Source: Vibrio sp. S17_S38 (GTDB taxonomy: Bacteria > Pseudomonadota > Gammaproteobacteria > Enterobacterales > Vibrionaceae). Taken from it: a stretch of 64,000 bases of DNA. The first letter of the stretch is position 1, and each line of letters opens with the position of its first letter. The translations under genes and the position numbers were made by a program. Positions 28,145 through 35,944 of this stretch are shown here, piece by piece. The stretch lies in contig NZ_JAAUWW010000004.1 in assembly GCF_014694375.1 (NCBI RefSeq), positions 124,001-188,000 of the forward strand, in the 5' to 3' direction. The notes under the pieces are model-generated. The model was not told where the DNA came from, ran no database searches, and saw only the letters and a list, made by a program, of their open reading frames with translations.

Positions 28145-30007
28145 CTAGCCTTTACTAAAGCGCAGCTTCGCGCCGTCTTGTAATTCATTAATAATCTTAA
28201 AGGCATCTTTTAAATGTTTACGCTCAAAGCTACTAAAAGTTTCTGGATCAATATGATTATCTGGCGTTTTACCCAGCTTTAACGCTTCACATTGATGAGT
28301 AAAGCGGACTTGAGTGATAAAGCGATAGGCCCCGATAATATTTTTATAACTGTCTTCTTGCATTACACCTTGATCATAAGCGTATTGGAAACGCTCTTCG
28401 GTTCCAGTTAAAGTTCCTTTGGCCGATAAACTATAGATTCGGGCTAAATCAATAATTAAGTTAAGCGCATACTTTTTAATATTAAGAGTACGGCTATTGT
28501 CACCGCTTTTCTCAAGTACAAGATTATTAAAGATCCCTAATGGCGGTTGTGTTTCGACCGCATCTCTCACCAGTGAAGGAATAAAACGGCTACTGTTCTC
28601 AATACAATCATGTAAATGCTGCTGCAGATCATCGACTAAATCTTTATTGCCATACAAAGAACGAACTTCTAAAAACACGCTGATATTTAACAGCTTATTA
28701 TACTCTGGCGCGGCGACCCATTTACGGTAATATTCTTTCCAACGTGAAAGTCGTTGACACCATTTGGGCGTTGCTGCCATGTATTTACCATCACACAACG
28801 GATATCCACACACATCTAGTCCATTACAAACGATCATGGCTAGGTGGGTGAAATAGGCCATATCGGCAGTGGTTGCACAATCATCAATCACTAAAGCGCT
28901 GTCTTGATCCGACAATAAATGCACTTCATTACGAGCATGTGATCCCGCCACTATCCAAGCATAATCACAAGGAGCAGGGCCTAGTTGGGATTCAGCTAAC
29001 TGGATAATACGACGATTGAACGCATCCATGATCATCGACATCACTGATGCGACTATATTTGATCCCACACGACTTTCCACCAGCGAATTAAAAATAGTTT
29101 TACGCTCTTCTTTTAGCGTTTGTAGTGCTTGAACCGAGTTCGAATATTTAATTTTTTCAATTAAGAACAAGGCTTGAGTTTGGTGGTTATGCACTAAATG
29201 TGTAGTCGTGATTAACCCGACCACGTTTTTACCGTACACCACCGGCAGACAGCGAATATTAAATTGCATCATCAATGAAATGGCTTCAAGCACCGTGGCA
29301 TCACCATGAATCAACTGTGGATTCGTGGTCATCACCTCACTAATCGGTAAATCCGTGTTCACGCCTTGAGCGACCACTCGGGTTGTCATATCCCTGTCGG
29401 TGATAACCCCTACAATATTTTCTCCATCTTTAATCACCGCGCAAGATGATCGCATCTCATCTTGCATCAATTTAGCGACCTCTTTTATGCTGACGTTTTT
29501 ATCAACAATAGCAATATTTTCACTGGCAATTTCAGACACTTTTCTATAATACGGCCCCTTGCCATTGGGCATAACATGATAAAGCGCAGAGTTAAGACGT
29601 GCCCGTGCACGAGAGTCAAAAAATTCCGAATATTCTGGGTTATGTTCTAGAAGATGCTGCAAAATTGAATGTGGGATCAAATACAAAAGAGAGTCAGTTA
29701 AAGCAACCGCACGATAGCCATCTTCACTGTCGGCTAAAGGTTCTAAAAAGGTAAAACCAAATTGATCTTCTTCACCAAGACGAGCTCGCAGAGACCCATC
29801 TTGCATTCTTTGCTCAATCGCACCAGTGCGGATCACATAAAGAAAACGCTCATCACAACCCGAACTAAAATGGATTTCCTCCCCTTTTGCCAAATAGGTG
29901 ATTTTAACTTTACGCACAACTTCTTGAACCACCGCTTCTGGCAACTTATCAAATGGATCAATTCGAGCCATAAAGTTGTAGATGTTGGGTAATAATGCAT
30001 GACTCAT
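28145..30007 (-). CDS. cNMP-binding / CBS / DUF294 nucleotidyltransferase-like protein
   Basis: A 620-residue cytoplasmic protein in four parts: a cyclic-nucleotide-binding-like domain (about 10-130), a CBS pair (about 160-275, with VGVITDRDMTTRVVAQG and VVGLITTTHL), a DUF294 nucleotidyltransferase domain with GSHARNEVHLLSDQDSALVI (a G-S-x-x-R-x-E and S-D-x-D pattern), and a DUF294 C-terminal helical domain. It resembles a regulatory nucleotidyltransferase, akin to GlnD architecture. The reaction is unknown. It precedes the exonuclease by four bases. Confidence 0.87.
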   Translation of the reverse strand: MSHALLPNIYNFMARIDPFDKLPEAVVQEVVRKVKITYLAKGEEIHFSSGCDERFLYVIRTGAIEQRMQDGSLRARLGEEDQFGFTFLEPLADSEDGYRAVALTDSLLYLIPHSILQHLLEHNPEYSEFFDSRARARLNSALYHVMPNGKGPYYRKVSEIASENIAIVDKNVSIKEVAKLMQDEMRSSCAVIKDGENIVGVITDRDMTTRVVAQGVNTDLPISEVMTTNPQLIHGDATVLEAISLMMQFNIRCLPVVYGKNVVGLITTTHLVHNHQTQALFLIEKIKYSNSVQALQTLKEERKTIFNSLVESRVGSNIVASVMSMIMDAFNRRIIQLAESQLGPAPCDYAWIVAGSHARNEVHLLSDQDSALVIDDCATTADMAYFTHLAMIVCNGLDVCGYPLCDGKYMAATPKWCQRLSRWKEYYRKWVAAPEYNKLLNISVFLEVRSLYGNKDLVDDLQQHLHDCIENSSRFIPSLVRDAVETQPPLGIFNNLVLEKSGDNSRTLNIKKYALNLIIDLARIYSLSAKGTLTGTEERFQYAYDQGVMQEDSYKNIIGAYRFITQVRFTHQCEALKLGKTPDNHIDPETFSSFERKHLKDAFKIINELQDGAKLRFSKG

Positions 30008-30183
30008 GATGTCCGACTTCCCATTTCAATTTATCTCAGATTAGAATAAGTGCTTTACTACCAATCCAACTCAATGAATCAAATGTAACACCGATGGCTT
30101 GAAGTGTAACGATAATATCAAAACATGGTTTTAATTTTATGCATTGCATCATGTAATCGAACTCCAAACAAAAAATCGGCACA

Positions 30184-30211
30184 AAAAAAGCAGCAAATAT
30201 GCTGCTTTTTT
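30184..30211. terminator. Terminator after kdgR
   Basis: A perfect 11-bp stem: AAAAAAGCAGC (30184-30194) with GCTGCTTTTTT (30201-30211), symmetrical and so active on either strand. It lies about 40 bases after the kdgR stop (minus strand). Confidence 0.85.
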
Positions 30212-30249
30212 ATTTTCAAATTATCTTCATCATCTAAGAGAAAAGAATC

Positions 30250-31044
30250 TTATGAAGCTTCTGCCATTGGGTAATCATGATAGCCAAGTTGTTCAGAAAC
30301 TCGCTTACATGCATGTTGCAGTAAACCAACATAATAAGGCATTCTGCTCTCATCAAAGCGAATGGTTGGAAATGAAATCGACAGCCCAGCAATAACATGA
30401 CCAAAACGATCATACACAGGTGCGCCAATGCAACGTAAACCTGGCTCTTGCTCTTCGTTATCTTCCGCATAACCTTGTGCTTTCACACGCTTTAACTCTG
30501 CAAGAAGCTGATCCACATTGTCATGAGTTTTTTGAGTATGCTTAACAAATTTCACATTTTTTAAGGTTTCGCGCACAAAAGACTCGCTGCGCTCAGCCAG
30601 TAACACTTTACCGATAGCGGTACTATAAAGTGGATTACGGCGACCAATACGCGATTGCATGCGTAGGTTATAGCCAGAATCGATTTTGTGGGTATAAATG
30701 ATTTGGTCAACATCTAGCGCCCCTAAGTGCAGCGCTTCATTGGTTTGCTCAGAAATATGACTCATCTCTTTATCGGCTAAAGAAATTAGGTCAACATATT
30801 CTAACGACTTTGCTCCTACCTCAAATAACTTCAAAGTAAGCGAATATTTATCGGCTTCACCTTCTTGATCAACATAGCCCAACATTTTCATCGTTTGCAG
30901 AAAACGATAAGTGGTGCTTTTTGACATCAGTAAGCGCTGGGATAGTTCGGTAATACCGATATTTTTTTGCTCACCAAGTGCTTGAAGAATACCAAACACT
31001 TTCATGACTGATGACACTGCATCGGGTTGTTTTGCTTTTTCCAT
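30250..31044 (-). CDS. kdgR: IclR-family transcription repressor of pectin catabolism
   Basis: A 264-residue regulator with an N-terminal winged HTH (GITELSQRLLMSKSTTYRFLQTMKMLGYV) and an IclR effector domain (LHLGALDVDQIIYTHKIDSGYNLRMQSRIGRRNPLYSTAIGKVLLAE). The sequence follows E. coli/Dickeya KdgR, which represses pectin genes until 2-keto-3-deoxygluconate binds. It is divergent from kduD; the shared region holds a TGAAA-N5-TTTCA palindrome. Further such palindromes sit before kdgK, the Na+ symporter and kdgM. It is the expected master repressor of the 30-55 kb locus. Confidence 0.93.
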   Translation of the reverse strand: MEKAKQPDAVSSVMKVFGILQALGEQKNIGITELSQRLLMSKSTTYRFLQTMKMLGYVDQEGEADKYSLTLKLFEVGAKSLEYVDLISLADKEMSHISEQTNEALHLGALDVDQIIYTHKIDSGYNLRMQSRIGRRNPLYSTAIGKVLLAERSESFVRETLKNVKFVKHTQKTHDNVDQLLAELKRVKAQGYAEDNEEQEPGLRCIGAPVYDRFGHVIAGLSISFPTIRFDESRMPYYVGLLQHACKRVSEQLGYHDYPMAEAS

Positions 31045-31327
31045 TAGAGTTGACCTTGAATTTGATTAGACCTTAAAAAGCCAGTCATCATTGTTATCGT
31101 TTTATCATTCTATATCCTTTATCGATTTTTTTGAAATGCATGGTTCAAAAAAATGAAACACAAATCACTTTAATATATAAAACACGATTTAGGTCACTTT
31201 TTATGAAACAGCTTTTTATTTTTAATTGAAATGGCGTTTCACTATTGCTATTGTTATTTCACTTGCTGAGGATTTACCTCAATATCAATAAACCTACTGG
31301 CTGAAAAGCTGAATTTAAGGACACGTT
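31045..31327. promoter_or_regulatory. kdgR/kduD divergent region with KdgR-box-like palindrome
   Basis: At 31227-31241 the sequence TGAAATGGCGTTTCA has perfect half-sites TGAAA and TTTCA five bases apart, the layout of known KdgR boxes. Looser half-sites (AATGAAAC) occur at about 31153 and 31203. It could serve autoregulation of kdgR and repression of kduD. Confidence 0.65.
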
Positions 31328-32089
31328 ATGATTCTGAACTCTTTTGATCTACAAGGTAAAGTGGCTATCGTTACTGGTTGTGACACTGGCCTTGGGCAAG
31401 GTATGGCTTTAGGTTTAGCCGAAGCTGGCTGTAGCATTGTCGGTGTTAACTACACGGCCCCAGAAGAAACAATTGAAAAAATGAAGGCAGCGGGACACAA
31501 ATTCTTAGACGTTCGCGCTAACTTACTAAAACAAGACGAAATCCCAGCCATTATTGATGCCGCTATTACTGAGTTTGGCAAAGTTGATATTCTGGTGAAT
31601 AACGCCGGTATCATTCGCCGTGAAGATGCCATTGAATTCTCAGAGCAAAACTGGGATGACGTAATGAACATTAACTCAAAAACAGTATTCTTCATGTCTC
31701 AAGCGGTTGCTAAGCAATTTATCTCTCAAGGTAATGGCGGCAAAATCATCAACATCGCTTCTATGCTTTCTTTCCAAGGCGGGGTTCGCGTACCTTCTTA
31801 CACTGCATCAAAAAGTGCGGTTATGGGTATTACTCGCGCCATGGCAAACGAATGGGCAAAACATGGCATTAACGTAAACGCTATTGCACCAGGCTATATG
31901 GCTACTAACAACACAGCGGCTCTACTCGCTGATGAAGAACGCAGCAAAGCCATTCTTGAACGTATTCCAGCTGATCGTTGGGGTACACCTGCTGATGTTG
32001 CCGGCCCTTGTGTGTTCCTAGCTTCTGATGCAGCAAGCTACATTAATGGCTACACTGTTGCCGTTGATGGTGGTTGGTTAGCTCGTTAA
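31328..32089 (+). CDS. kduD: 2-dehydro-3-deoxy-D-gluconate 5-dehydrogenase
   Basis: A 253-residue short-chain dehydrogenase: TGCDTGLGQGMA nucleotide loop, NNAGI motif, catalytic Ser in ASMLSF, and YTASK. It reduces 2,5-diketo-3-deoxygluconate (DK-II) to 2-keto-3-deoxygluconate with NAD(P)H in the cytoplasm. First gene of the plus-strand pectin monomer operon, ahead of kdgF. In organisms that degrade glycosaminoglycans the equivalent is DhuD; the pectin neighbours favour KduD. AAGGACACGTT upstream is a good ribosome site. Confidence 0.93.
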   Translation: MILNSFDLQGKVAIVTGCDTGLGQGMALGLAEAGCSIVGVNYTAPEETIEKMKAAGHKFLDVRANLLKQDEIPAIIDAAITEFGKVDILVNNAGIIRREDAIEFSEQNWDDVMNINSKTVFFMSQAVAKQFISQGNGGKIINIASMLSFQGGVRVPSYTASKSAVMGITRAMANEWAKHGINVNAIAPGYMATNNTAALLADEERSKAILERIPADRWGTPADVAGPCVFLASDAASYINGYTVAVDGGWLAR

Positions 32090-32127
32090 TACCACTATTT
32101 CATTCTATAAACAAAGGACAACTGAGC

Positions 32128-32451
32128 ATGTTTGTTTATAACAAAGATATTAAATTAGAAGACCTAGGTGATGGCGTTTCACGCAAAATCATGGCTTATA
32201 GTGACAATATTATGTCGGTTGAAGTTTACTTCGAAGACGGAGCCATTGGCCCACTGCACAATCATCCGCACGAGCAGTTAACTTACGTGCTATCAGGTGA
32301 ATTTGAATTCACTATTGGTGATGAAACCAAGATTGTAAAAGCAGGCGACGCGCTCTACAAAGAACCCAATGTAATGCACGGTTGTACTTGCTTAAAAGCG
32401 GGCGTATTACTCGATACCTTTACCCCAATGCGTAAAGATTTTGTAAGCTAA
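32128..32451 (+). CDS. kdgF: KdgF, unsaturated uronate cyclase-type cupin
   Basis: A 107-residue single-domain cupin (VEVYFEDGAIGPLHNHPHEQLTYVLSGEFEFTIGDE, then HG near the end) with the metal-binding His-x-His and Glu pattern. KdgF converts 4,5-unsaturated monouronates to the linear keto form ahead of the isomerase. I moved the start to the ATG at 32128, preceded by AAAGGACAACTGAGC; the longer ORF from 32074 would overlap kduD. It lies between kduD and the isomerase, as expected. Confidence 0.9.
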   Translation: MFVYNKDIKLEDLGDGVSRKIMAYSDNIMSVEVYFEDGAIGPLHNHPHEQLTYVLSGEFEFTIGDETKIVKAGDALYKEPNVMHGCTCLKAGVLLDTFTPMRKDFVS

Positions 32452-32551
32452 AAATCAGAATATAAAATCGACCACTGTGAGCACTCTTATCGCCACAGTG
32501 GTCATTCTAAGAAATTTTAATTTATGTAGGCTCGCCCTACTGGAGAATACA

Positions 32552-33190
32552 ATGAAAATCGCACTAATGATGGAAAACAGCCAAGCTGGCAAAAACGCAA
32601 CTATCTTAAATGAGCTAACAAGTGTTGTTGAGCCACTAGGTCACTCTGTTGCAAACGTAGGCATGAGCGATGAAAACGATCATCACCTAACTTACATTCA
32701 CCTTGGTATCCAAGCGAGCTTGCTTCTTAACTCTCAAGCCGTTGATTTCGTAGTAGCAGGTTGCGGTACTGGCCAAGGCGCAATGATGTCACTTAACCTA
32801 CACCCAGGTGTATCTTGTGGTTACTGCCTAGACCCATCCGATGCTTTCCTTTTCAATCAAATCAACAACGGTAATGCGCTTGCACTTGCTTTTGCGAAAG
32901 GCTTTGGTTGGGCGGCAGAATTGAATGCTCGTTATATCTTCGAAAAAGCATTCTCAGGCCCACGCGGTGAAGGCTATCCTGTTGAGCGTAAAGCGCCACA
33001 AGTTCAAAATGCGGGAATTCTTGGTCAAGTAAAAGCAGCAGTAAACAAAGAAAACTACCTTGATACACTACGTGCTATCGACCCTGAACTTGTGAAAACA
33101 GCCGTAACTGGCGAGCGTTTCCAAAAATGTTTCTTCGACAACTGTCAAAATGATGAAATCAAAGCATTCGTACGCGAAGTTTTAGCTTAA
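32552..33190 (+). CDS. RpiB/LacAB-family sugar isomerase, probable DhuI-type ketol-isomerase replacing KduI
   Basis: A 212-residue protein of the RpiB/LacA/LacB fold (VDFVVAGCGTGQGAMMSLNLHPGVSCGYC, NNGNALALAFAKGFGW). The ATG at 32552 follows GGAG; the 237-codon ORF has an improbable N-terminal tail. No kduI occurs in this window, yet an isomerase for 5-keto-4-deoxyuronate is needed between kdgF and kduD. A family member, DhuI, performs this in glycosaminoglycan-degrading bacteria, so the same role is likely here. This is inference from position and known homologues. A strong terminator follows at 33220-33244. Confidence 0.78.
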   Translation: MKIALMMENSQAGKNATILNELTSVVEPLGHSVANVGMSDENDHHLTYIHLGIQASLLLNSQAVDFVVAGCGTGQGAMMSLNLHPGVSCGYCLDPSDAFLFNQINNGNALALAFAKGFGWAAELNARYIFEKAFSGPRGEGYPVERKAPQVQNAGILGQVKAAVNKENYLDTLRAIDPELVKTAVTGERFQKCFFDNCQNDEIKAFVREVLA

Positions 33191-33219
33191 TCCCCCCTTT
33201 AATTAAGCCTATTATTTTT

Positions 33220-33245
33220 GCCGACCTTCGTGGTCGGCTTTTTTG
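33220..33245 (+). terminator. Terminator after the RpiB-type isomerase gene
   Basis: A stem of GCCGACC with GGTCGGC around a TTCGT loop (33220-33238), then a run of six Ts. It closes the kduD-kdgF-isomerase unit, yet the PfpI gene starts about 20 bases later. Confidence 0.88.
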
Positions 33246-33264
33246 TTTAAGAAGGAATAGAAAC

Positions 33265-33861
33265 GTGAGTCATTCCCCACGCATTGCAGTGCTTTTAGAT
33301 AACGGTTTCGAAATTGCAGAAGCCATGATTTGTATTGATATACTACGTCGGGCTCTTATCCATGTAGATGTTATTTCCTGTGCAGACAGCCCGCAGTTAC
33401 TGTCTTATTTCAATGTTCCAGTACAAGCGGACATGATGCTGGAAGAAAAATGGGATGACACTTACGACGCCGTATTACTCCCTGGCGGTCCAAGTGGCAC
33501 CGATAACTTAACCGCGAATCCTAAAGTGATTGAGTTTGTTAAACGCCATATCGAGTCCGGTAAATACATCTGTGCACTCTGTTCTGCTGGTGCCAAAGTG
33601 CTCGCGGCGCATCAACTGCTTGGTGATCACAAATATACCGCAAGTCTCGATCTGCGTGATAAATTTCCCGATGGACAATACCAAGAACAAGATGTGGTGG
33701 TTGATGATCAATTCATCAGTGGTCGCGGTTTAGGTGTCAGCTTTGAATTCGCTCTCACCATCGCTAAGATTTTGCACAAGAATAGCAGCCAAAAAGAAAA
33801 AGATGAGGTCAACTTTCAGGCTGAGCACATCTTTTTCAAATACTGGCCATTAAAGAAATAA
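33265..33861 (+). CDS. DJ-1/PfpI-family protein
   Basis: A 198-residue DJ-1/PfpI domain protein (VLLDNGFEIAEAMICIDILRRA, DAVLLPGGPSGTDNL, and the nucleophile elbow ALCSAGAKVLA with the reactive Cys). Members are glyoxalases, deglycases or chaperone-like proteins; the role in pectin use is not known. The GTG start has AAGGAAT upstream. It lies between the isomerase and kdgK, so its placement in the pectin locus suggests, but does not show, a role in coping with reactive keto intermediates such as those made here. Confidence 0.85.
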   Translation: MSHSPRIAVLLDNGFEIAEAMICIDILRRALIHVDVISCADSPQLLSYFNVPVQADMMLEEKWDDTYDAVLLPGGPSGTDNLTANPKVIEFVKRHIESGKYICALCSAGAKVLAAHQLLGDHKYTASLDLRDKFPDGQYQEQDVVVDDQFISGRGLGVSFEFALTIAKILHKNSSQKEKDEVNFQAEHIFFKYWPLKK

Positions 33862-33923
33862 AACTACAGCATTGATCACGTTATTTTGTTTTTTGGCCAA
33901 AAAAGTGATCTAGCCCATACAGT

Positions 33924-33942
33924 TATGAAACATAATTTCAAT
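33924..33942. promoter_or_regulatory. KdgR-box-like palindrome before kdgK
   Basis: TGAAACATAATTTCA at 33926-33940 has perfect TGAAA and TTTCA half-sites with five bases between, and the CAT core of well-known KdgR boxes. It lies about 60 bases before the kdgK start, so it could cover the kdgK-eda promoter. Confidence 0.7.
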
Positions 33943-34003
33943 TTAATTGACCTAAAGTATGTAATTGATGATAATAATTACATACTGATCAAGGAGAATT
34001 TCC

Positions 34004-34936
34004 ATGCAAGCAAATCGTATTGCCATCATTGGCGAATGTATGGTTGAACTACAAAAAACAGGCGATGCGACTTACAAGCAAAGCTTTGGTGGTGATACAT
34101 TAAATACTGCGCTTTATCTATCTCGTCTTACTCACCAGCATCAGCTCACCACATCTTATGTCACAGGTTTAGGTAAAGACTCGTTCAGCGCCGCCATGTT
34201 AGAAGCGTGGAAAAATGAGTCCATTAATACCGACTTGGTTCATATCTCAGATAAAAAATTACCCGGATTATATTCGATTTCAACCACACCCGATGGTGAG
34301 CGTACTTTCCAATATTGGCGCAACGATGCCGCAGCACGCTACTGGTTACTCGAAAAAGACACCAACGCCGTCATTGACTCATTAAGCCAAAACCAACTGA
34401 TTTATTTAAGCGGTGTGAGCCTTGCGATTCTGCCATCGGAAGCTCTGGATAAACTATTTATGGTTTTAACTGCCTGTAAAGAGCAAGGCTGTAAAATCGC
34501 ATTTGATAATAACTACCGCCCAGCATTATGGGAAAGTAAAGAGCAAGCCCAACAAGCGTATAAAACCATGTTGCAATTAACCGATATTGCTTTCTTAACT
34601 TACGATGATGAAGAAATGCTATACGGTGATACTGCTGAACAACAAGCGATAGATCGTACTCAAGCATTAGGGGTAAGTGAAATTGTGATCAAACGTGGCG
34701 CTGAAGCATGCTTTGTTATCACCAAAGAGGCGCGTATTGAAGTCGCGCCGAAACCTGTATCTGGTATTGTCGATACAACAGCCGCGGGCGATTCGTTCAG
34801 TGCGGGCTATCTGGCTAAACGCCTACTTGGCGGTACATTAGAAGAATCCGCAAAAATGGGACACACATTAGCAGGAACCGTGATTTGTTTTCCGGGCGCT
34901 ATTATCCCAAGCGACAAAATGCCTGCACTTAATTAA
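34004..34936 (+). CDS. kdgK: 2-keto-3-deoxygluconate kinase
   Basis: A 310-residue PfkB-family sugar kinase: GECMVELQ start, GGDTLNTALYLSRL, and the signature DTTAAGDSFSAGYLAKRL with the catalytic Asp. It phosphorylates KDG to KDPG in the cytoplasm. Eda follows 36 bases later, so the two are one operon. A KdgR-box-like palindrome lies upstream. AAGGAG precedes the ATG. Confidence 0.94.
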   Translation: MQANRIAIIGECMVELQKTGDATYKQSFGGDTLNTALYLSRLTHQHQLTTSYVTGLGKDSFSAAMLEAWKNESINTDLVHISDKKLPGLYSISTTPDGERTFQYWRNDAAARYWLLEKDTNAVIDSLSQNQLIYLSGVSLAILPSEALDKLFMVLTACKEQGCKIAFDNNYRPALWESKEQAQQAYKTMLQLTDIAFLTYDDEEMLYGDTAEQQAIDRTQALGVSEIVIKRGAEACFVITKEARIEVAPKPVSGIVDTTAAGDSFSAGYLAKRLLGGTLEESAKMGHTLAGTVICFPGAIIPSDKMPALN

Positions 34937-34972
34937 ATTGTATTTTATTGAAATCATTCTCAAGGACTCAAA

Positions 34973-35596
34973 ATGAAAACGTTAAATCAACGTCTAAGTG
35001 AAATCAAAGTGGTACCGGTTATTGCTATTCATGATGCAAATAAAGCAGCAAAACTGGCTCAAGTATTAGTTGAAAACGGCCTACCTTGCGCTGAAGTTAC
35101 CTTCCGTACACCAGCTGCAGCACAAGCCATTCGCAACATGCGTGAAGCCTACCCAGATATGTTAATTGGTTCAGGTACTGTATTAACCGCAAAGCAAGTG
35201 GATGAATCCATTGAAGCAGGTGTGGATTTCGTAGTAAGCCCGGGTTTGAACCCAACCACAGTAAAATACTGCCAACAACGTGGTGTGCCAATCATCCCTG
35301 GTGTGAACAACCCAAGTCTCGTTGAGCAAGCGATGGAATTGGGTCTAGATACATTGAAGTTTTTCCCTGCTGAGCCTTCTGGCGGCGTGAACATGCTGAA
35401 AGCATTAACGGCGGTTTACCCTGTCAACTTTATGCCAACTGGCGGCGTTAACCCAAAAAATGTGAATGACTACCTTGCGATTCCAGCCGTGTTTGCTTGC
35501 GGTGGCACTTGGATGATCCCAAATGATTTGATTGATAATGAAAAGTGGGATGAGTTAGCGGTATTAGTTGCTGGTGTTGCCCAAGTTATTGCTTAA
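34973..35596 (+). CDS. eda: KDPG aldolase (2-keto-3-deoxy-6-phosphogluconate aldolase)
   Basis: A 207-residue class I aldolase with EVTFRTPAA, GSGTVLT, FVVSPGLNP and the Schiff-base Lys in LKFFPAEPSGG, plus MPTGGVN. It splits KDPG to pyruvate and glyceraldehyde-3-phosphate, the last step of the pathway. Downstream of kdgK by 36 bases, and closed by a strong terminator. Codon use looks like that of a well-expressed gene. Confidence 0.94.
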   Translation: MKTLNQRLSEIKVVPVIAIHDANKAAKLAQVLVENGLPCAEVTFRTPAAAQAIRNMREAYPDMLIGSGTVLTAKQVDESIEAGVDFVVSPGLNPTTVKYCQQRGVPIIPGVNNPSLVEQAMELGLDTLKFFPAEPSGGVNMLKALTAVYPVNFMPTGGVNPKNVNDYLAIPAVFACGGTWMIPNDLIDNEKWDELAVLVAGVAQVIA

Positions 35597-35636
35597 TTAA
35601 TATTAGTCACAAGCTTGCCTACAGCAGTAATAAAAC

Positions 35637-35670
35637 AAAAAATCGAGCCTTTGAGTGGCTCGATTTTTTG
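35637..35670. terminator. Terminator after eda
   Basis: A stem of AAAATCGAGCC with GGCTCGATTTT around TTTGAGT, then further Ts. AT arms on both sides make it symmetrical and potentially bidirectional. Confidence 0.87.
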
Positions 35671-35944
35671 TTTGAAAGATAGAGATATAGATGAACCACT
35701 TCTAAGCGTACCGTATTTCTTGCATGGCTTGTCCATAAAAACCTGCCGACAACTTCCCTACCCAAGCGACCTATTTCAACAATGTATTCTACCCAATCAA
35801 TTAAAGCTGAATAACGTGGCATAGATCACAGTTACACACGAAGTTACAAATTATTGAACCCTTGTTTTGATTTCGCGCACATTTTGATCTCACTTTTACC
35901 CGTATCATTCATAAAAATTAAAACAACGTTTCAGGATGGATTTT
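35671..35944. promoter_or_regulatory. Control region of the Na+ symporter gene with KdgR-box-like and CRP-like sites
   Basis: No gene is evident between the eda terminator and the symporter. At 35919-35933 TAAAACAACGTTTCA has a perfect TTTCA half and one mismatch in the other, ending just before the start codon, so bound KdgR would block transcription or its start. About 100 bases upstream, around 35814-35831, GGCATAGATCACA resembles a CRP site in its right half only. Confidence 0.55.
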
